The notes: generated by a model from the letters alone, not told the origin. A stretch of 64,000 nucleotides of DNA from Thysanoteuthis rhombus (GCA_963457665.1 OY735220.1:31944716-32008715), one strand, 5' to 3'. Shown: positions 34,306 to 48,699, numbered from the stretch's first letter. Numbers and translations: made by a program.

Positions 34306-36439
34306 CAAACTGGAAATTCAGAGAACAAGCAAGCAATGAGAAAGTTTGTTTTCGTGATTTTGACTGTTAAGTTGCTACAATACTAAGCTTTGTTATAACA
34401 ATGTTTCATTCACAGAGGGGACCTAAAACAAGGTATTTCTCTATTTCAATGAGAAAAGGTTCAGGCCATTCCTTACTGTATATAACCTTTTTTTCTGGGG
34501 TGGGGTTTCACAGTTGTGTTAAAAAAAAAAAAAAAAAAAAACAACTTTGGGGGAAATCTGTTACAACTTAATATCATGTCCTGGCTGAGTCAAGTAAATA
34601 CCAAAGTGTCATTTCTTTAAATGTCTACTAACCAAAAACAATTGGTTGATGATATGATATCTTTTGTGTTCTATAAAGACTAGAGCTGCACATCAGAAAA
34701 TTAGCATTACAGACAAAGGAATCACAATAATACCATATGTGTAAGATCATTTTCTACTTGACTGTCAAAATAATACTTTACCAAGTGAATGGGTTGGAGA
34801 TTCCAACAGTTAAAATTAGAAGCTTTCTCTTTGAACATGGATCAGAAATAAATCATAGTAGTATTATGAGATAAAGCATTAGAATTATATCTTCATGTCA
34901 TCAAGCAAAATGTGTGTCTCTGAGATGTCACAAGATGAAGCCTGGAGCTGTCTTTTTGTGATGTCAAGCCATGAGGATGGCCTGCAAGAAGGCATCAGGA
35001 AAGCGAATTGTTAATTAGAAATGGCAGACAAAAGATAGGAAGAACTGTAAATATTTGGAGTCCAAATTAGAGAGTGATCAGCTGGTCACATACGGTCACC
35101 CACAGTGAGCTTGAATCCATGCAGTGGAAGCAACCTTTCTCTCCTGACAGAGACTCTTTCTTTGTCCCAGCAACTATTTGCGTTTTAAAATAATGGATTC
35201 TTGGTTGCTGCAGAGAATAAAATTTTTCATACGTCATATTTGCATTTTCATTCAAGTATAAGTGAAGAATAATTCATAAACTGATTGACAATTTTCCTTT
35301 GTTCACTATTCTTTTTCTCTCAGCAAAATCTATACTCCTAGATGTTACTCACTGAATGTTTTTGACGAACACAATGCGTTTCCAGGTAACTTCTTAACCA
35401 GAGCTTCTGAAGTACATTCAGACTTTCGAGTGTCTCTAAAATGTTGCCATATCAGCAAACACAGCTACACAAGTAGTACTAAAGAAAGTAACTAGTAGAG
35501 AGTCAATCAAATTGAGCAGATGTCAACTAAGTATTAGTTAAATGATTTGTTTCAAAGCCAGCTCTTGATGTAGCTCATGATATCATTGGTAGGTGTTACT
35601 TACAAAATAGAGCCTTTTTTATTAATTTCAACCACATTGTATCATTAGAGCTATTACAGTTCACCGTATTTTTGCTGGCTAAAAAAATGTAAATAAGAAA
35701 AGGATAGAAGACCTCAAAACAAACCTTTGCCTTGGCTGACTAATCCTTAGCTCAGATTATCATCTTGATAAGATAGTTGTCAAAATGTCCTTAATATTTT
35801 TTATATACATTTTGTTGACAAAGACATAGTGAGCTGTAATAATCATAATCAGTTTGTGTAAAGGAAACTGAAGAAAAAACCCAAAATACATCAAAATATT
35901 TATTCACTCTAATGATTGCATGTATAGTGACAGAACAAATTCTGGCGGTAGAGGAAAAATGAAATAATCACATTTTTTACCGCCAACTGCATTTAAACCT
36001 GGTATATTTTAGCAAGGTTTCAGCTTTTCTAATTACTATTAACTGACTGTACTGTTGCTCCATCATTCTCCTACTTAGCTTTAGTCATTTTATGTACTAA
36101 CCAAGTAAAATATTTCTAGTGGTAGAGAAAGAAAATTTATGAAGTTTTGAGATTAATCGATCCATTTTAGTAGCATAGCAAGGGTCCTCAGCACCCAAGG
36201 GCAAAGATAAAAATGGCACTCCCACTCTCAAAATAAATGGAACCGATATTGATTTGAATAGAATAGATTTTCAAATTGTTTGTGTTCAACATCAAGTGAG
36301 CGAGTGTGTGAAACTTTGCAATCAGAACCACTTCTCCTACATTGTGTCAAAATATGTTGGTAAATAAATCACAAGTCTTTTCATTCAAATTAAAAAAAAA
36401 AATCAATTAGTATAAATCAAATTAAAATACGACTTGTAA

Positions 36440-36440
<1 letters not shown>
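34306..36440. other. no gene assigned
   Basis: AT-rich. A 62-codon minus-strand ORF at 35067-35255 (YEKFYSLQQPRIHYFKTQ) has mixed composition but no family. Around 36170-36240 lies the motif tagcatagcaagggtcctca, echoed on the other strand at about 38150-38200 (cccccttggctatgccac). Confidence 0.4.

Positions 36441-36475
<35 letters not shown>
36441..36475. repeat. A35 run
   Basis: Uninterrupted poly-A, the longest homopolymer in the window. No recognisable retroelement body is attached. Confidence 0.95.
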
Positions 36476-36478
<3 letters not shown>

Positions 36479-37225
36479 CTCATACTATAACTAAATGTAA
36501 AATGTTACTTATTTTATTAAAAAAGATCCTAAGACCATTATTCCTACCTTGGAAAACCAAACTTGTGACTTTTCTACCTATTTCATTTTTTAGGCAGCTC
36601 AGAGTAATGATACACTGTAATTTCTGTTCCATGGTTTTCTTCCTGTGACTTTTATTCTGGGATTCCTTTTTTGAATATATTGTAGACTTAGCAATCAAAA
36701 AAAATTAAATATTTGTTCAAAAAAAGATTTTTTTTTCAAAAGAAAAAAAATTACAAAATCTAATATTTGACAGATTTCTAATAGAATTATTTAAATTTTT
36801 CAAATAAGATACAGATAATCATTTAAAATCTATCAAGGACCGGAGAGAAATACCTTGTTAGCCCCTTAGATATTTACATCATTGCAGAATATTTCAAAAT
36901 ATCTGTAGAAAGTACAGTAAGCTCATAAATCTATATTGCATTTAAAACATAAAAAACTAACGTTATCTAATTATTTTATGGTTAACTGACTTTTTTTCTA
37001 TTTTTATGATAATAGGTCTGTATGAGCTGATATTACCTTCCTCGAACAAAGGAGCTTTTAAATTGACAAATGCCTCAAATGTACCCTGTACACTCAAGTA
37101 AATGTCTTGTATGTGCTTCCATAATGACAAAACGACAATATTTGGGGTATTGTTGTGTTTTGGGACAGTTAACTCAGTGATACCGGAATAATTAGCGCAT
37201 AAGACCCTCATGATAGAACGAACTG
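36476..37225. other. no gene seen
   Basis: AT-rich. The 104-codon minus-strand ORF at 36963-37277 is not recognised and its N-terminal part overlaps the TIR-like motif below. Confidence 0.45.
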
Positions 37226-37290
37226 TGGACATTGTTCCCTCTAAGCTGTGCACGCACACACATTTTGAAATCAGCACACCAAGGGAAATT
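37226..37290. repeat. possible hAT-type terminal sequence
   Basis: The string ttgttccctctaagctgtgc followed by acgcacacaca resembles terminal sequences common to non-autonomous hAT elements in animals. Only one end is seen. Confidence 0.3.
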
Positions 37291-39922
37291 GGTGAGCGTA
37301 AAAGATTTTGAATTCTGTTGATAGCTTACTGAATTTCTATTGAGAAGATATTGGTTCACCATGAGGAATTGGAAAACGAGCAGATACTCAAAGGATAAAA
37401 TTTCAATAGCATAAGATTTTTGCACACACTGACTACTAAAAATTAGCTGGAATATTGACTGTGAATAAAGAAATTACTTACTTTTTCTTGCATTCCTAGG
37501 AGTGTCTTTAGTCTCTCCCATGAGAAACAAATATTCCTCATTTTTTTTTTTTTTTGCAAGTAGATGTTGACATAACAGCTTATCTCTTCCAAAATTTTAT
37601 TTGAAAACTTTTCAAATTTTACAAAAGTAAAGACAAAAATGCACCAGTTCATTTTATCCTATTGTTTCATTGGTCACTTCTTCCGTGACAGTCAGGTCAA
37701 GTGAGGGCCAGGAATCATTTATCTTATATATGATCAGGTAACTAAAATCAGAGAAGTTTTATGCGAGGGACAGAGAGGTTGAGAAGTTCTGGATTGCAAC
37801 TGAAAGGCTGCAAAGAAGGTGGGGAGAAGGAGAGAAAAGCAGGCTAGCTGAACCAAAATTACCTATCGTAAAACAGACGGCAAATGTAGTCCAGAAATTC
37901 CAATGCGACCTTAGCTCATTTACCTTCCCTACCAGGCCCTAGCTATAGAGAGTGACCAGACTTCAAATCAGGGAATTTTCTTATTTTGATGGATTTTATT
38001 GTTTAATTCATTCTCCTGTTTCCTCATTCACCCTATTCAATTGGAAACTCCTACTGTCTCAGACACCTGACTGGTGCCCCTAGGACTTGGCTCTCTGGTC
38101 AACTAAGTACACTGCCAGTATTTTACACCAAAGAAACTTTTGCACCCCTTCACACTTGCACCTAGGAGCAACTGACCCCCTTGGCTATGCCACTGATCCA
38201 TTTGTGAAAATTTTGTAGACATCAATGATTTTCTTGATCTTAAAAAACAGAATGATAATTCACTTACCATGCATTATTGAATCATAATGGTCAAGATCAC
38301 AAAGCACTGTTATCACAATTCTTTAACAAACTTCTAAAATTCTTCATAAATATTCCAAAGGACTTACCTAAAAAACAAAAAAAAAAAACACATACATATT
38401 ATAAGAACAATTTTTAAAAAAGTTTATTGGCAATTAAACATAAATCAATTATTATCTCAATAATCGATGTGGGTCCAGATAAACCCTTGAAAATACTTCC
38501 ACAATAATTGACAGCAACATGATAATAACCCCTGAAATGAACATGATTATGATCTAGGGAGCATTCTCACCCAAAAATAGACAGAGGAACATTCTGTCCC
38601 ATGCTTCAAAATAGACCCCTTATCCCAACATTCCAACCCCTCCCCATTTATGACACCAACTTGAAGAGGGCCATGAGGTATAATGGTTGAAATGTTGAGA
38701 TCAAAAGATGGAGACAACAGTACAAAAAAAATCTATACACATTGATGATATCAATATCTATTATGATTCTGAAACAAGGGAGTTATCAAATCAGATATTT
38801 CCTTTCATTGAACTACATATTTCAGAGAGATAATAACAGCAAATTAAAATTAAAAAAGGAACTTCGCTTAACTACCAGTAAGCGATGGTCAATCAAGATT
38901 TTTCTTCAAAAAGAAAAAATCTCAAATTTCAAGCACTTAAACATCAATATAAGCATAAAAAATTAATGCCTTTATTATTCTGCTTCATAGTTTAGCAAAA
39001 ATATCTAGTTTAATGTAAGAAAGAATTTGGCTCAATTTCAAGATGAAGACAAGATAGCCATTTCAAGGAGATAAGGGGGAAAGCAGTGAGAACAAGAGAT
39101 GATGTGTATGACACAAGGACATTTTCATATGGAAACATCCAAAAATGACAATATTCTATTACTGCAGACATCAGGCGATACTCTAACCCTCTCCTTTAAA
39201 GTGCAGTGAAAAGACACTATATTATTTGCTTACCTAAATTTGTCAATAAAAAGGATAATATTATTTCTTTGTAGTACTTTACACCTATAGATATTGCTGC
39301 ACCATATCACAAATTTTCTGCAAATGTTCTTGTGAACACGTGAGTCACTTTATATATTTTATCTGTAATTGTTTGTTCCTTTTTCTTGTAACAGGACTAA
39401 AATGAGATTTGGAAAAACTGAACTAATTATAATGAAATGAAGTGAGTCGAAAGACATATTGGTCATGATACTTGCTAGCTGTCAGTCGCACTTCGTATAG
39501 AGAAGAAAGTACAAGTTGCTTGACAAAGTAAGTTGGTAAATTCAATTTCAACATAATGTATTTTTGCTTCTGCTCCAGAACTTAATATTTCTAAAAGCAC
39601 TAAAGTGCTGAAAGGACAGTTTTTTTTCTGACAGTGAATAAGAAATATTTGTAAACATCCATAGTAAATTTTTCCATATTAACTTTTTGAACATAAAGCG
39701 TATGGTTCTTTTGGTGAGGATGTTTGCTGTTTCTTTTTTGATTGTTTTTTTTTCTATTTTTTTCCCTTATGATGAAGAATTGCTTTCATGGACAGTATTA
39801 GGTTTGGGAATCTAAATAATTGGTTTCAACTCCTGCCTGCAGTTGATCTATCTGCATGTTACATTCACAGATGATAATGCAGCTGGTTTTAATATCAGTT
39901 TTCAAATTCAATGTCTGAGCAG

Positions 39923-39925
<3 letters not shown>
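37291..39925. other. no gene seen
   Basis: AT-rich, no coding assignment. Around 38665-38715 a weak tRNA-like string (gaggtataatggttgaaatg) resembles the one at 42681. Confidence 0.45.

Positions 39926-39926
<1 letters not shown>

Positions 39927-39964
<38 letters not shown>
39927..39964. repeat. (TA)n microsatellite
   Basis: About 19 TA units. An A20 run follows near 40006-40025. Confidence 0.95.
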
Positions 39965-39968
<4 letters not shown>

Positions 39969-40025
39969 CTCATCTTTGAAATAGTTAATAAAACATCCCA
40001 TTCTTGAAAAAAAAAAAAAAAAAAA

Positions 40026-42115
40026 GGCTGCGATGCAAACCAGGTGAGCTTCAATTACCTAAAATCAATTTCTCATCAAGTAAGCAATAACTTCTCAGCC
40101 TAATTGAGTTTACGGCTTTGAGAAGAAGTTACAAAGTAAACCGTTTATTAGAATCACTGATTATGTTTTCAAACGGTTACTATTATCAAAATCAGTTGGT
40201 CTCAAACACTTTATTCAAAATAGATTAAATTTTTGAAATTATTTTATAATGTAAAGTTGTTTACAACAATGAATCTATAAAAATGAACATAAATTTATAA
40301 TAATGAGTGTAAATGGCCCCTATTCTTGTTTTCCTTGGCTTCTCATTAGACAGTTTTAGTTATCTAAAAGACCCTGCCCAAAAGTGATCACAATTAGCAG
40401 CTTCCACTGTATCCCAACATAATGTAATGGACATGGCTGAATTTAATCATGAAGAACCCAAGTGAAAAGATTACATTTTGAGAAAATTAAAGAGGTTTTT
40501 TTTTTCTAATAATTGACTCAACTCAATGACATTATATCAAATAAATTGAGTCATTTTAAGTAATTAATATTCTAGCAGGAATTATTCTAATCTTAAAATT
40601 ACTGTAATTTTTAATTCATAGATTGAAGACAATGTACGCAAAAAGAATAGTAATTTGCACTTTCATCATTTTTAATTAATTTGTCAAAAATATTACAATA
40701 CTTTTAATTATCATTTCAAGTTTATAAACTTCCAGAGATGGAAAAGAGCAAACATGGTAGAACACATCAAATGTATATTTTCAAGCAAGTAGGCAACCTC
40801 TTTGCTATCATATGATCTAAAAATAGACCATCAAATCATGTTAAATACTGCTGGAATCAGAGAGCGTGAGATTTAAAAATATGAATTTGATGCAAAAAAA
40901 TAAATAAAAAAATAAAAAAAGTAGTCCTATGTTGCTATGTAGAGAAACAAGTCAGCAAACCATATATTAAAGATTCTCAAGTTTAAAAAGGAAGGAAAAC
41001 AGCCGACAGCTAAAACTCAAGTTGTTGTGTCTGATTAAGGGATACTTTTCCCCTCTTAAATCACAAATCCTGCCATCAACACCTGCTCACTAGCTACTCT
41101 ACTAATACAGCAATAATATAGCTTTGATGTAGTACTGTTATGGTATTGCTGTACAAATTAATGTAACCAAGTATGGACTGAAAAAAAAAAACACATCAAA
41201 ATATGATAGGGTTTTGAACAGTACAGAAAATGTTATGATGAATTAAAAACTCTTATCAAGGTATACCTATATGTATTTGTCAGATATCTACACCAGGAAT
41301 GAAAGAAAAAGAAAAAAACAAAATAAAAAATTCCAAATATAAAGATTGAAATAGTGAAATTGTATAGAAAAGATAGAGAAAATACGATAGCAAAAAGGTT
41401 TGGAAATGAACTTTGCTGAAAAAAGATCAAAAATGATTAAGATGAGATAATTAAATAATAGAAAAAGATAGCAAAGACAAAGCCTTGATGTGAGTGAGGG
41501 CAGTTACTGTTAAAATGAATAAAAAGTTTATGGAGATATTTTCCAATGTAAATGCATTTCTATCCATCATTTTAAATTGCTTATTCCAAAATGACACAGA
41601 AATGAAAATAAGAAAATAATTCTGAAAAATTTAGACCTAATCAATATTGATGGATATTCTCTGAGGCATTTTCCAATTTCCATAACAACATCAGATTTTA
41701 TTTTTCTCATCAATTATAATCAACCAATACATTTATAATCATTATATGGCCCAAAATTATATTAAAAGATCTATATGCATTTCAGTGAAAAAATTATTTG
41801 CGGTCTACCAACGATGTTGGCAATTCAAAATGAGGATATCAATAGCATTTACAGTTAGCTAGAATTCATCAACAACTCTTCATGCCTTTCCAGGCCTGTA
41901 ACAAACTCAGGGTGATGGACAATGAAAAGTCAGGTTATATATGATTGTAAAAAGGTTGGTACTAAAGAGTATCAGTCTTTTCTTTTTGATTTGATTATAC
42001 TTCATCCTTTGCCCAATGGTACACAGGTATATGCGCTTCTCTCTAGTTACTGATTTAAACTTTGAGATGAAGAATAATCATTATCATACTTTATTTCTAT
42101 TATTATTCGGAATAT
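40026..42115. other. no gene seen
   Basis: AT-rich, stops in all frames, no family recognised. Confidence 0.55.
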
Positions 42116-42119
42116 CCTC

Positions 42120-42262
42120 ATCTTGGTTGTTTTTCATACAACATTTTGACCGTTGTACTCTAAGGCCTTCATCATGTATCATCTGGTAGGTGTGGGGAAG
42201 TAACGAACCGAACCCTTTATTTGACCGACAGGGGTATATAAACCGCACTCCCCTCCTAGCAG
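42120..42262 (-). repeat. Penelope-like terminal segment with hammerhead-like core
   Basis: On the minus strand: tatatacccctgtcggtcaa, then ccccacacctaccagatgat, then tgatgaaggccttagagtac followed by aacggtcaaaatgttg. TGATGAAGGCC...GG(C)CGAAACGTTG is the form of the hammerhead-derived repeat in Penelope-like elements. Here the first core C is lost and GAAA reads caaaa, so it is degenerate. The gagtgcggtttatataccc run could be a promoter-like TATA region. Confidence 0.45.
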
Positions 42263-42680
42263 TAGTAGTATTTTTTTGAATTATTATTGTCTCACACTGG
42301 GATTGAACCTAAAATTCAGAGATACATCATTATTATACACTGACTTGAAACTCGAACATTCTTAGAACTTCAAACTGAACCCTTTATCAATTCACAGGTA
42401 CACAGTTCTCATTCCATTATGGTAGATATCTTGTATTAGATCATTCTTCTTATCTAATTCCTTCTTGTGTTGCCACTTGTTTGGCTGAACCACAGAATGC
42501 GGATTTCCACGTCTGACCGAAGCAATGAACTCATAAGTACCAAGTACACTGCAAACATCCAAGTAATTCTTATATCCATAAGGCCATTGTCTTTACTGGA
42601 TATTCCCTACCATGGACAGTGGAATTGAATAAAAGATTTGGTTAGAAATTCCGAGAACGTTACCATATATCTGAAAAAAG
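42263..42680. other. no gene assigned
   Basis: Possibly more of the Penelope-like segment, but no reverse transcriptase or endonuclease motif can be read. Confidence 0.35.
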
Positions 42681-42747
42681 CCAGAGGGTATAATGGTCGG
42701 AACGTTGTGATTATAACACGCAAGGTGAGGATACCAGTTTCAAAAAA
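42681..42747 (+). repeat. tRNA-like relic
   Basis: A-box-like gagggtataatggtcggaac and B-box-like gataccagtttcaa. Stems incomplete. Confidence 0.35.
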
Positions 42748-43560
42748 TCAATATGTAATACATACTTCTCTCATTGTAAACTATCAGTCACTGCAATAGA
42801 AAATTATTTGTGGTACTCATATCAGGTACACTGTATCAGAAATTTCAAGCCATCAAAACCACAAATCTATGCCAACAATAATAACAAAATTAAATCATCC
42901 TTTAATTTATAATCTACTGAGCTGACGTATACATTTTTTGAGGTATTAAAAAATTCATTAGAACAACCCCAGTTTAGATCCAGTCAATGAATCTATAAAT
43001 CCATGCATATGATAATTATAAATGTGCTGCTGTCTTCAAATATTGTAATGAAATAGAATTTAATTCATGAAGCTGATGTGCATTTTCCTCTGGCATAGTT
43101 TAATAGAATTCCATGATCTGATAACTACAAAATACTGAATTTTGAAGAATTTAAAGAATGATAAAAACAAAAGGAAATAATGAAAACAAAATGGAATGCT
43201 ATTCTTCAAGCTTCCAGCAGATCTCTATTATTTACGTATATAAATAAAATGCAATGTGAATCCATATACTTAATATATGCAGTCATTTTTGATAGCACAG
43301 GTAAACTAGCGATAATGAAGATTGCTTCAAGATTTGCTTCACAAACCCAAAAGAATAAAGAGATCTTGTATTCCCATTGTAATGACAAATCATGTGAATG
43401 TATCCATTGACTGATTAAACCATTAGTGTGAGTATGCTACGAGCTCATGGCTCTCCCCCATCCCAACCAACTTATCTCTTCAGATAAAACCGAACCTCAA
43501 TAACAATAGATTACGTGATGCCAAGTCCATCCTTAGACTGCAGTAATAACTTTCATGCTG
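42748..43560. other. no gene seen
   Basis: AT-rich. Overlapping ORFs on both strands at 43180-43410 are unassigned. Confidence 0.45.
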
Positions 43561-43620
43561 TTAGCTCAATGTTTAGCTTATTGGTTGAGAAACCACAGGG
43601 TCACTTGGTTCAAAGAAACA
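43561..43620 (+). repeat. weak tRNA-like relic
   Basis: ttagctcaatgtttagct as an A box and cacttggttcaaagaa as a B box. Very degenerate. Confidence 0.25.
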
Positions 43621-44411
43621 ATATTTGTACTTCGCATAAATGAATCACTAGAGCCCATGTGTGTACCAGAACATCTTATCTACAAAAATTTTTAAAAAGA
43701 AATAGAAGTAATTTTTAGAAAAATGGATCTTTTATTCAAAATTATTTTAAAAATACCAGCATAAGATTTTGGCATTGTTGGTTCCAAAATGACCATGGAG
43801 ACTCAAAGCAACTGAAGAAAAAAGTTTTTAGATGGTGCTTAGAGGTGTACTCATACAAATTTTCAAGGTTGTAACCAAAAAAATGTGAACATGAGCATCT
43901 GGAGATATACATTTACAGACAAATAAAGAGAGATGAATCTGTGAAGGAAGAAGAATAATGGCTGGTTGGTTGGGCGGGCCATTTGCCCCATTACAGTGAC
44001 TCAACATAATCATTACTAAACTTACTCCAGTCAGCAAGCATTCATTATTCCTATCACTCTTCCCTCATGTCTTGACTGCTCATTTTCAGCAGTATGTAGA
44101 TCAACAGCAAGAATAGAAGGCACAAAAACTGTATATTTTAGCATGAATTTACATTATAAATCGGCACCCTCCCCTCATATTTTGAGGGATGATTTCCAGA
44201 AACTAATTTGTTAAAAACCTTTCCCAGGGTTATATTGGTAAGCACAGAAATTTTCATGCCGTTATATTGTGTGATTTTTGCAGTGGGCTGTCACACACAG
44301 AGGGACAAACTATTGATGAATCATAATCAGATTTAGGGAGTATTTATTCAAGAAGATCCAAAGATTCACCTGTTATAGGATTCATACATTTTTATATGTA
44401 TAAGAACTTAA

Positions 44412-44516
<105 letters not shown>

Positions 44517-47330
44517 ATATGCTCAAGAACAAATATTTTAGAGACTTTTCTAGGTCTATCACAGGATCACAGATGACCCGCAATCAAAAGGAGCCTCCAT
44601 TTTTACATCAATGCCTCTTTCCTTTTTCTTTAGCTCTGCAATTAGCTTTGGAAAGGGAGGTTGCATAGAAAACTTTATGTCTTCCTGATTTTTATATTGT
44701 ATGTATTTAGAATCTATCATTGTTGAATTTTTGAAATATTTTTATCCAAGCAAGTGAAGTGAAACAAGCAAAGCTTGGGTATTGATTGAAGCCTACAATT
44801 TTTTATATGATTTTGATGTCTGTTGCAAGTCTATACACGCCTAAACCACAGAACTGAATTTTAAAAAAATATTTGTGCAAATATAACATGACCCAATGAT
44901 ATCACAAGCTGGGAAATTAAAGAAAAAAGATTCATTTAATGACCCATGTGGCTGCAGTCAAAATCATCAGATAGTTTTTGAAAAAGAAAATTGAGGAAAC
45001 CATAAAAGTAGCATTTACCACGTGTCAAAAGAAACCCATCAGTTTCATCATGATAATCTTTGTGTTATTAATAAGAAGATTTCAGAAAATTTTACAATAG
45101 TATTGAGGAAGAGGAGAGGTAGATTATGATAATAATCCAGTGAGATGTGATTTGAAGGATTAGTGTCAGACATCAGCCGGATGTAGGATATCTTCACAAA
45201 ACAGGATATGGGACTTCTCAGCAGTAGGAATCAGAGCTTTTATTTATAAATCACAATAGAATTTTTATTGTTAATTATAGAAATGATAAACCGTTAATAA
45301 AACTCCGACCTCAATATGATTTAGATCAACTAAAATTTTCATATCAGCATTTAGTAAAAGAGATCTTATGCTTCAAATTTCACCAACCAAATTTTTCCAT
45401 TCGTGAAAGTAATTCATTTTTTTCCTCAATTCCTTAAACAGACCTTTGGAGAGCATCAGTTGGTAAACTAACTTTGTGAACCGTTGCTAAAAAAAATTAT
45501 CCTTTGGAGGAACTGTCATACTTTTCATGAATGGCTGAGTACCAGAACTGGCTTTGTCTAAGAACAATCTATTTAGGATTTCTACAACACATAAATTATA
45601 CACAATGTTCAGATAAAACCTGTTTGAAGCATCTAAGAAAAGAAAATTGAATGCAAATACACAATCAGTGATTTCTAACAGATTATTGTTGACTGTGAGA
45701 AAATATGACTCTCCGATTATAAGGTACTAAATTCCCCCCAACTCGATTAAAGATTCAACAGCTGCCACCTCCCGGAGTTGAATCATTTAAACTACTATCA
45801 AACGTCTTATCACTTGAACTTCATGTCCATAGAGGCCAGACACATTTGGGACTAATTTACAAGTTGCCACCTGGAGTTTAGACATAAAGAGATAACTTAT
45901 AACAGTAATCAATCATTTACACCAAAAGCAAAACAAACATAAGTTACTTTGAACTTGCAAAGCAAATGGCCGCATCACGAAGTAATAATTAAGAGGAACA
46001 ACAGAAGCAAAGAAAACATCCATAAAGTTCATTCATTCAGAAATAATGTTTTGTATAATGACCAATGCAATCTTTTGCATAAAGGAAATAGATGAGGTTA
46101 TTTCTTGAAGCTATAATAAAGATTTATTTCTTTTGGGGTCTATAAAATATTGATTACAACTTCCTAGAATTTCACAAAAGTAACAAATAATTTACATTTT
46201 CTGCTATGCAGAGATTTATTCATTTATTTGAAGGCTGGATTGAACAGTCTTCTGAAAGTAGACTAACAAATTTCAATTTATGTCTAACAATAGAAAAGTA
46301 TTTTCTTTTTGGGGCAGTGTTGGCAACAGACAGAATGAGGTAATTAAAAATGAGGAATGAGGTAATATTCTCCCCACTCCTGCTGTATACATGAGATTTA
46401 ATTTATACTTCAAGGCGTTCATTAAGTATAATGGGTAGACAGAGGAATAATTCTTAGCAACACATAGAAATTATGAGTCAAAAGTGGGTTATAACTTAGG
46501 GTTTGACAAGCACTGATCTAATACATCTTGACAATGGCTCACCGAAAACTGTGTGAAGTCAGATGATCTATATCTACGAATAGCTTTATAGGGAGATCTT
46601 ACACAGACTTTCCTGTACTTGTTCTTCACTGAACAAGTATTATTTTTATCTCAGGAAATATCACCGTATAGAATGGTGCTTAGAACTACATAAGGATTAC
46701 TGCCAAATTTCTACCATTGATACAAGAAAGTTTAGCAAGGAGAATAATTGCTTTTTAACCAGTACTTTAATTACTACGAATTTCTGCAAGTGCAGGTATA
46801 CTTTGATTAGTGCAGTCAATTTTTTCCAAAGTTTCTGAACTGTTCAAGACCTTATAATTCAATAGTTTTTTTCCAGCTTGTATTGAGTTTAATTTGTACA
46901 ATAGCTTAACTGCACTATTCTACATATTGCTATATCATTGAAGTTTACACTGGCTGAGTACTGCTTATTTAATTAAGTTCTTTTTCTTCTCTTAAAAGAA
47001 AATGGAGATATATCTTGATATCTGACACTATCTGATATGAAACAATTTTTACCAGCATGTAGCTTAACTCATTAACTCAATTCATTCAAGAAATTCAAAT
47101 TCTAAATCAAAGGGAATGACTTCTGAAAAAGTTACTTCCTTGCACTTTTAGGTAGATTTTTTCTTATTCAATTTACAAAAGAGTTCCATTTTTTGAAATT
47201 CTATTCATTGAAGCATTCTATTGTGTTTAAGGGTTGAAGAACAAGAAATGAAAGTTCAATGAGGTGTCCTCCATGAAGTTCAAACACCATTATTACCAGA
47301 TCTCATGACCTTGAGTGGAAGATAATTTTA
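44517..47330. other. no gene seen
   Basis: About 2.8 kb of AT-rich DNA without recognised repeats or genes, the longest such stretch in the window. A 45-residue open stretch just after the TA array (RDFSRSITGSQMTRNQKEPP) has no known family. Confidence 0.5.
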
Positions 47331-47334
47331 GTTT

Positions 47335-47465
47335 AGAGGCATCTTATCAAGGGACGTCTTTCTACCAAGTTTCAAGTAAATCTGACTTGAAACAGCTGAG
47401 AAGCAATATGGAGACAGACCTACTAACCAGCAGATGGACAGACAGACAGCCTTTCATAGGGAGAC
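47335..47465. repeat. dispersed-element 3' motif
   Basis: accaagtttcaagtaaatct ... gaaacagctgagaagcaa ... acagacctactaaccagcag and a gacagacagaca run. This phrase type (tttcaa.aaaatc ... gccgtt ... acagacagacag) is common near the ends of invertebrate mobile elements. Only this block is visible. Confidence 0.35.
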
Positions 47466-47626
47466 GGGGATGCTTTTAAAAAGAATGATAACAAATTAAT
47501 CCACAGTAATCAGCTAATGCAAAATAGGAACATTCTGTCATAATTGTCATTGCTTCAACAGGACACAATAAGTTGAGTACAATGAACAGAGAACAAAGAA
47601 AAATGCAAAATCAGATCAGAATATTG

Positions 47627-48052
47627 GATACCATCAACCAAAACTGCCAACATAGGTTTCTTTCAGTTTTTAAGATAGTCCAGCTGGCTGGCTGGCTGAC
47701 TGCATATATATATGTGTTCAGGTAGCAATGAAGCAAAAGGGCTGAAAATTTCAATTTTTGCTCCTTCTCATGGCTAGAAAGAGCCTTTTTAAAAATCCAC
47801 CTTCAAATACTTTTTTTTATAGAGGGGGCTCAGTTAGCAATGCCACTTTATGCTAAATTGATCCCTTAGTTTGTGCCCACTTTTTTTTCTCTAAAAATTC
47901 AGGCATTTTTAGTGACCACAACCAAACCAAAGGCAAGATGCAACTAATACATTGATCACCAACTATTGCAATTTTTTTAATTGATAACCCACAACAATGC
48001 ATGCTGTCTAAGATGTTGATGGTTTCTATTGAGTGACGAACCAAACCAGTTC
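47627..48052 (-). repeat. Rep-A copy 4, near full length
   Basis: Minus-strand copy: on the plus strand it begins accatcaaccaaaactgcc, has gctggctggctggctgactg and ends ctattgagtgacgaacc. About 425 bp. Confidence 0.8.
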
Positions 48053-48640
48053 GTTATTTCATTCTGCCTCTACGGCCATAATATTTACATGTCAAGTCAA
48101 GTCCAAGGGGCTCAGGATTCATCCGAAATCTGACTAAAGATTAGTTAACAACATTATTCTTAACAACCCAGAACCGATGGAAAATCCACAGCTTGATTAG
48201 AAGAAAACTACTTAGAAATAATGATAAATGACATTTATTCATTTAGATACATATATACAATACAATGAAATTAATTGAATAAAGTAAGCAAATAAAAAAT
48301 GAAACTACACGTTATATATCTGCTTTATTCTCATGTGCTTTTGCTTTTCTTTCTCTCTCTATTTGATACACATTCCTTCCAGCAGTTAAGCTCCTCTCTC
48401 TTTAAAACATGAAGCAGGCATCCAGCAGTCAAGCTCACCTCACCCCCCCCTTTGCAACACATGATTCGTTATTGAATGCGGTTACGCACTTTAATTATTG
48501 CGATACTATTATTATTATGAATAATAGAATCATTTCTAGGTTTCCTAATTTTTGAGGTCATTCCTCTATTTCTAAAAAAAAGAAAAGAAAAATAATTTCT
48601 TTATATCCTATAGATAAGGGCATGTGTAGCCTTCTTGAGC
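48053..48640. other. no gene seen
   Basis: AT-rich with a C8 run near 48443. No assignment. Confidence 0.5.
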
Positions 48641-48699
48641 TGGAGAGTCACATAAGACATCTTTCATTTTAGATAAATGCATAGTTTGGTCATAGACCA

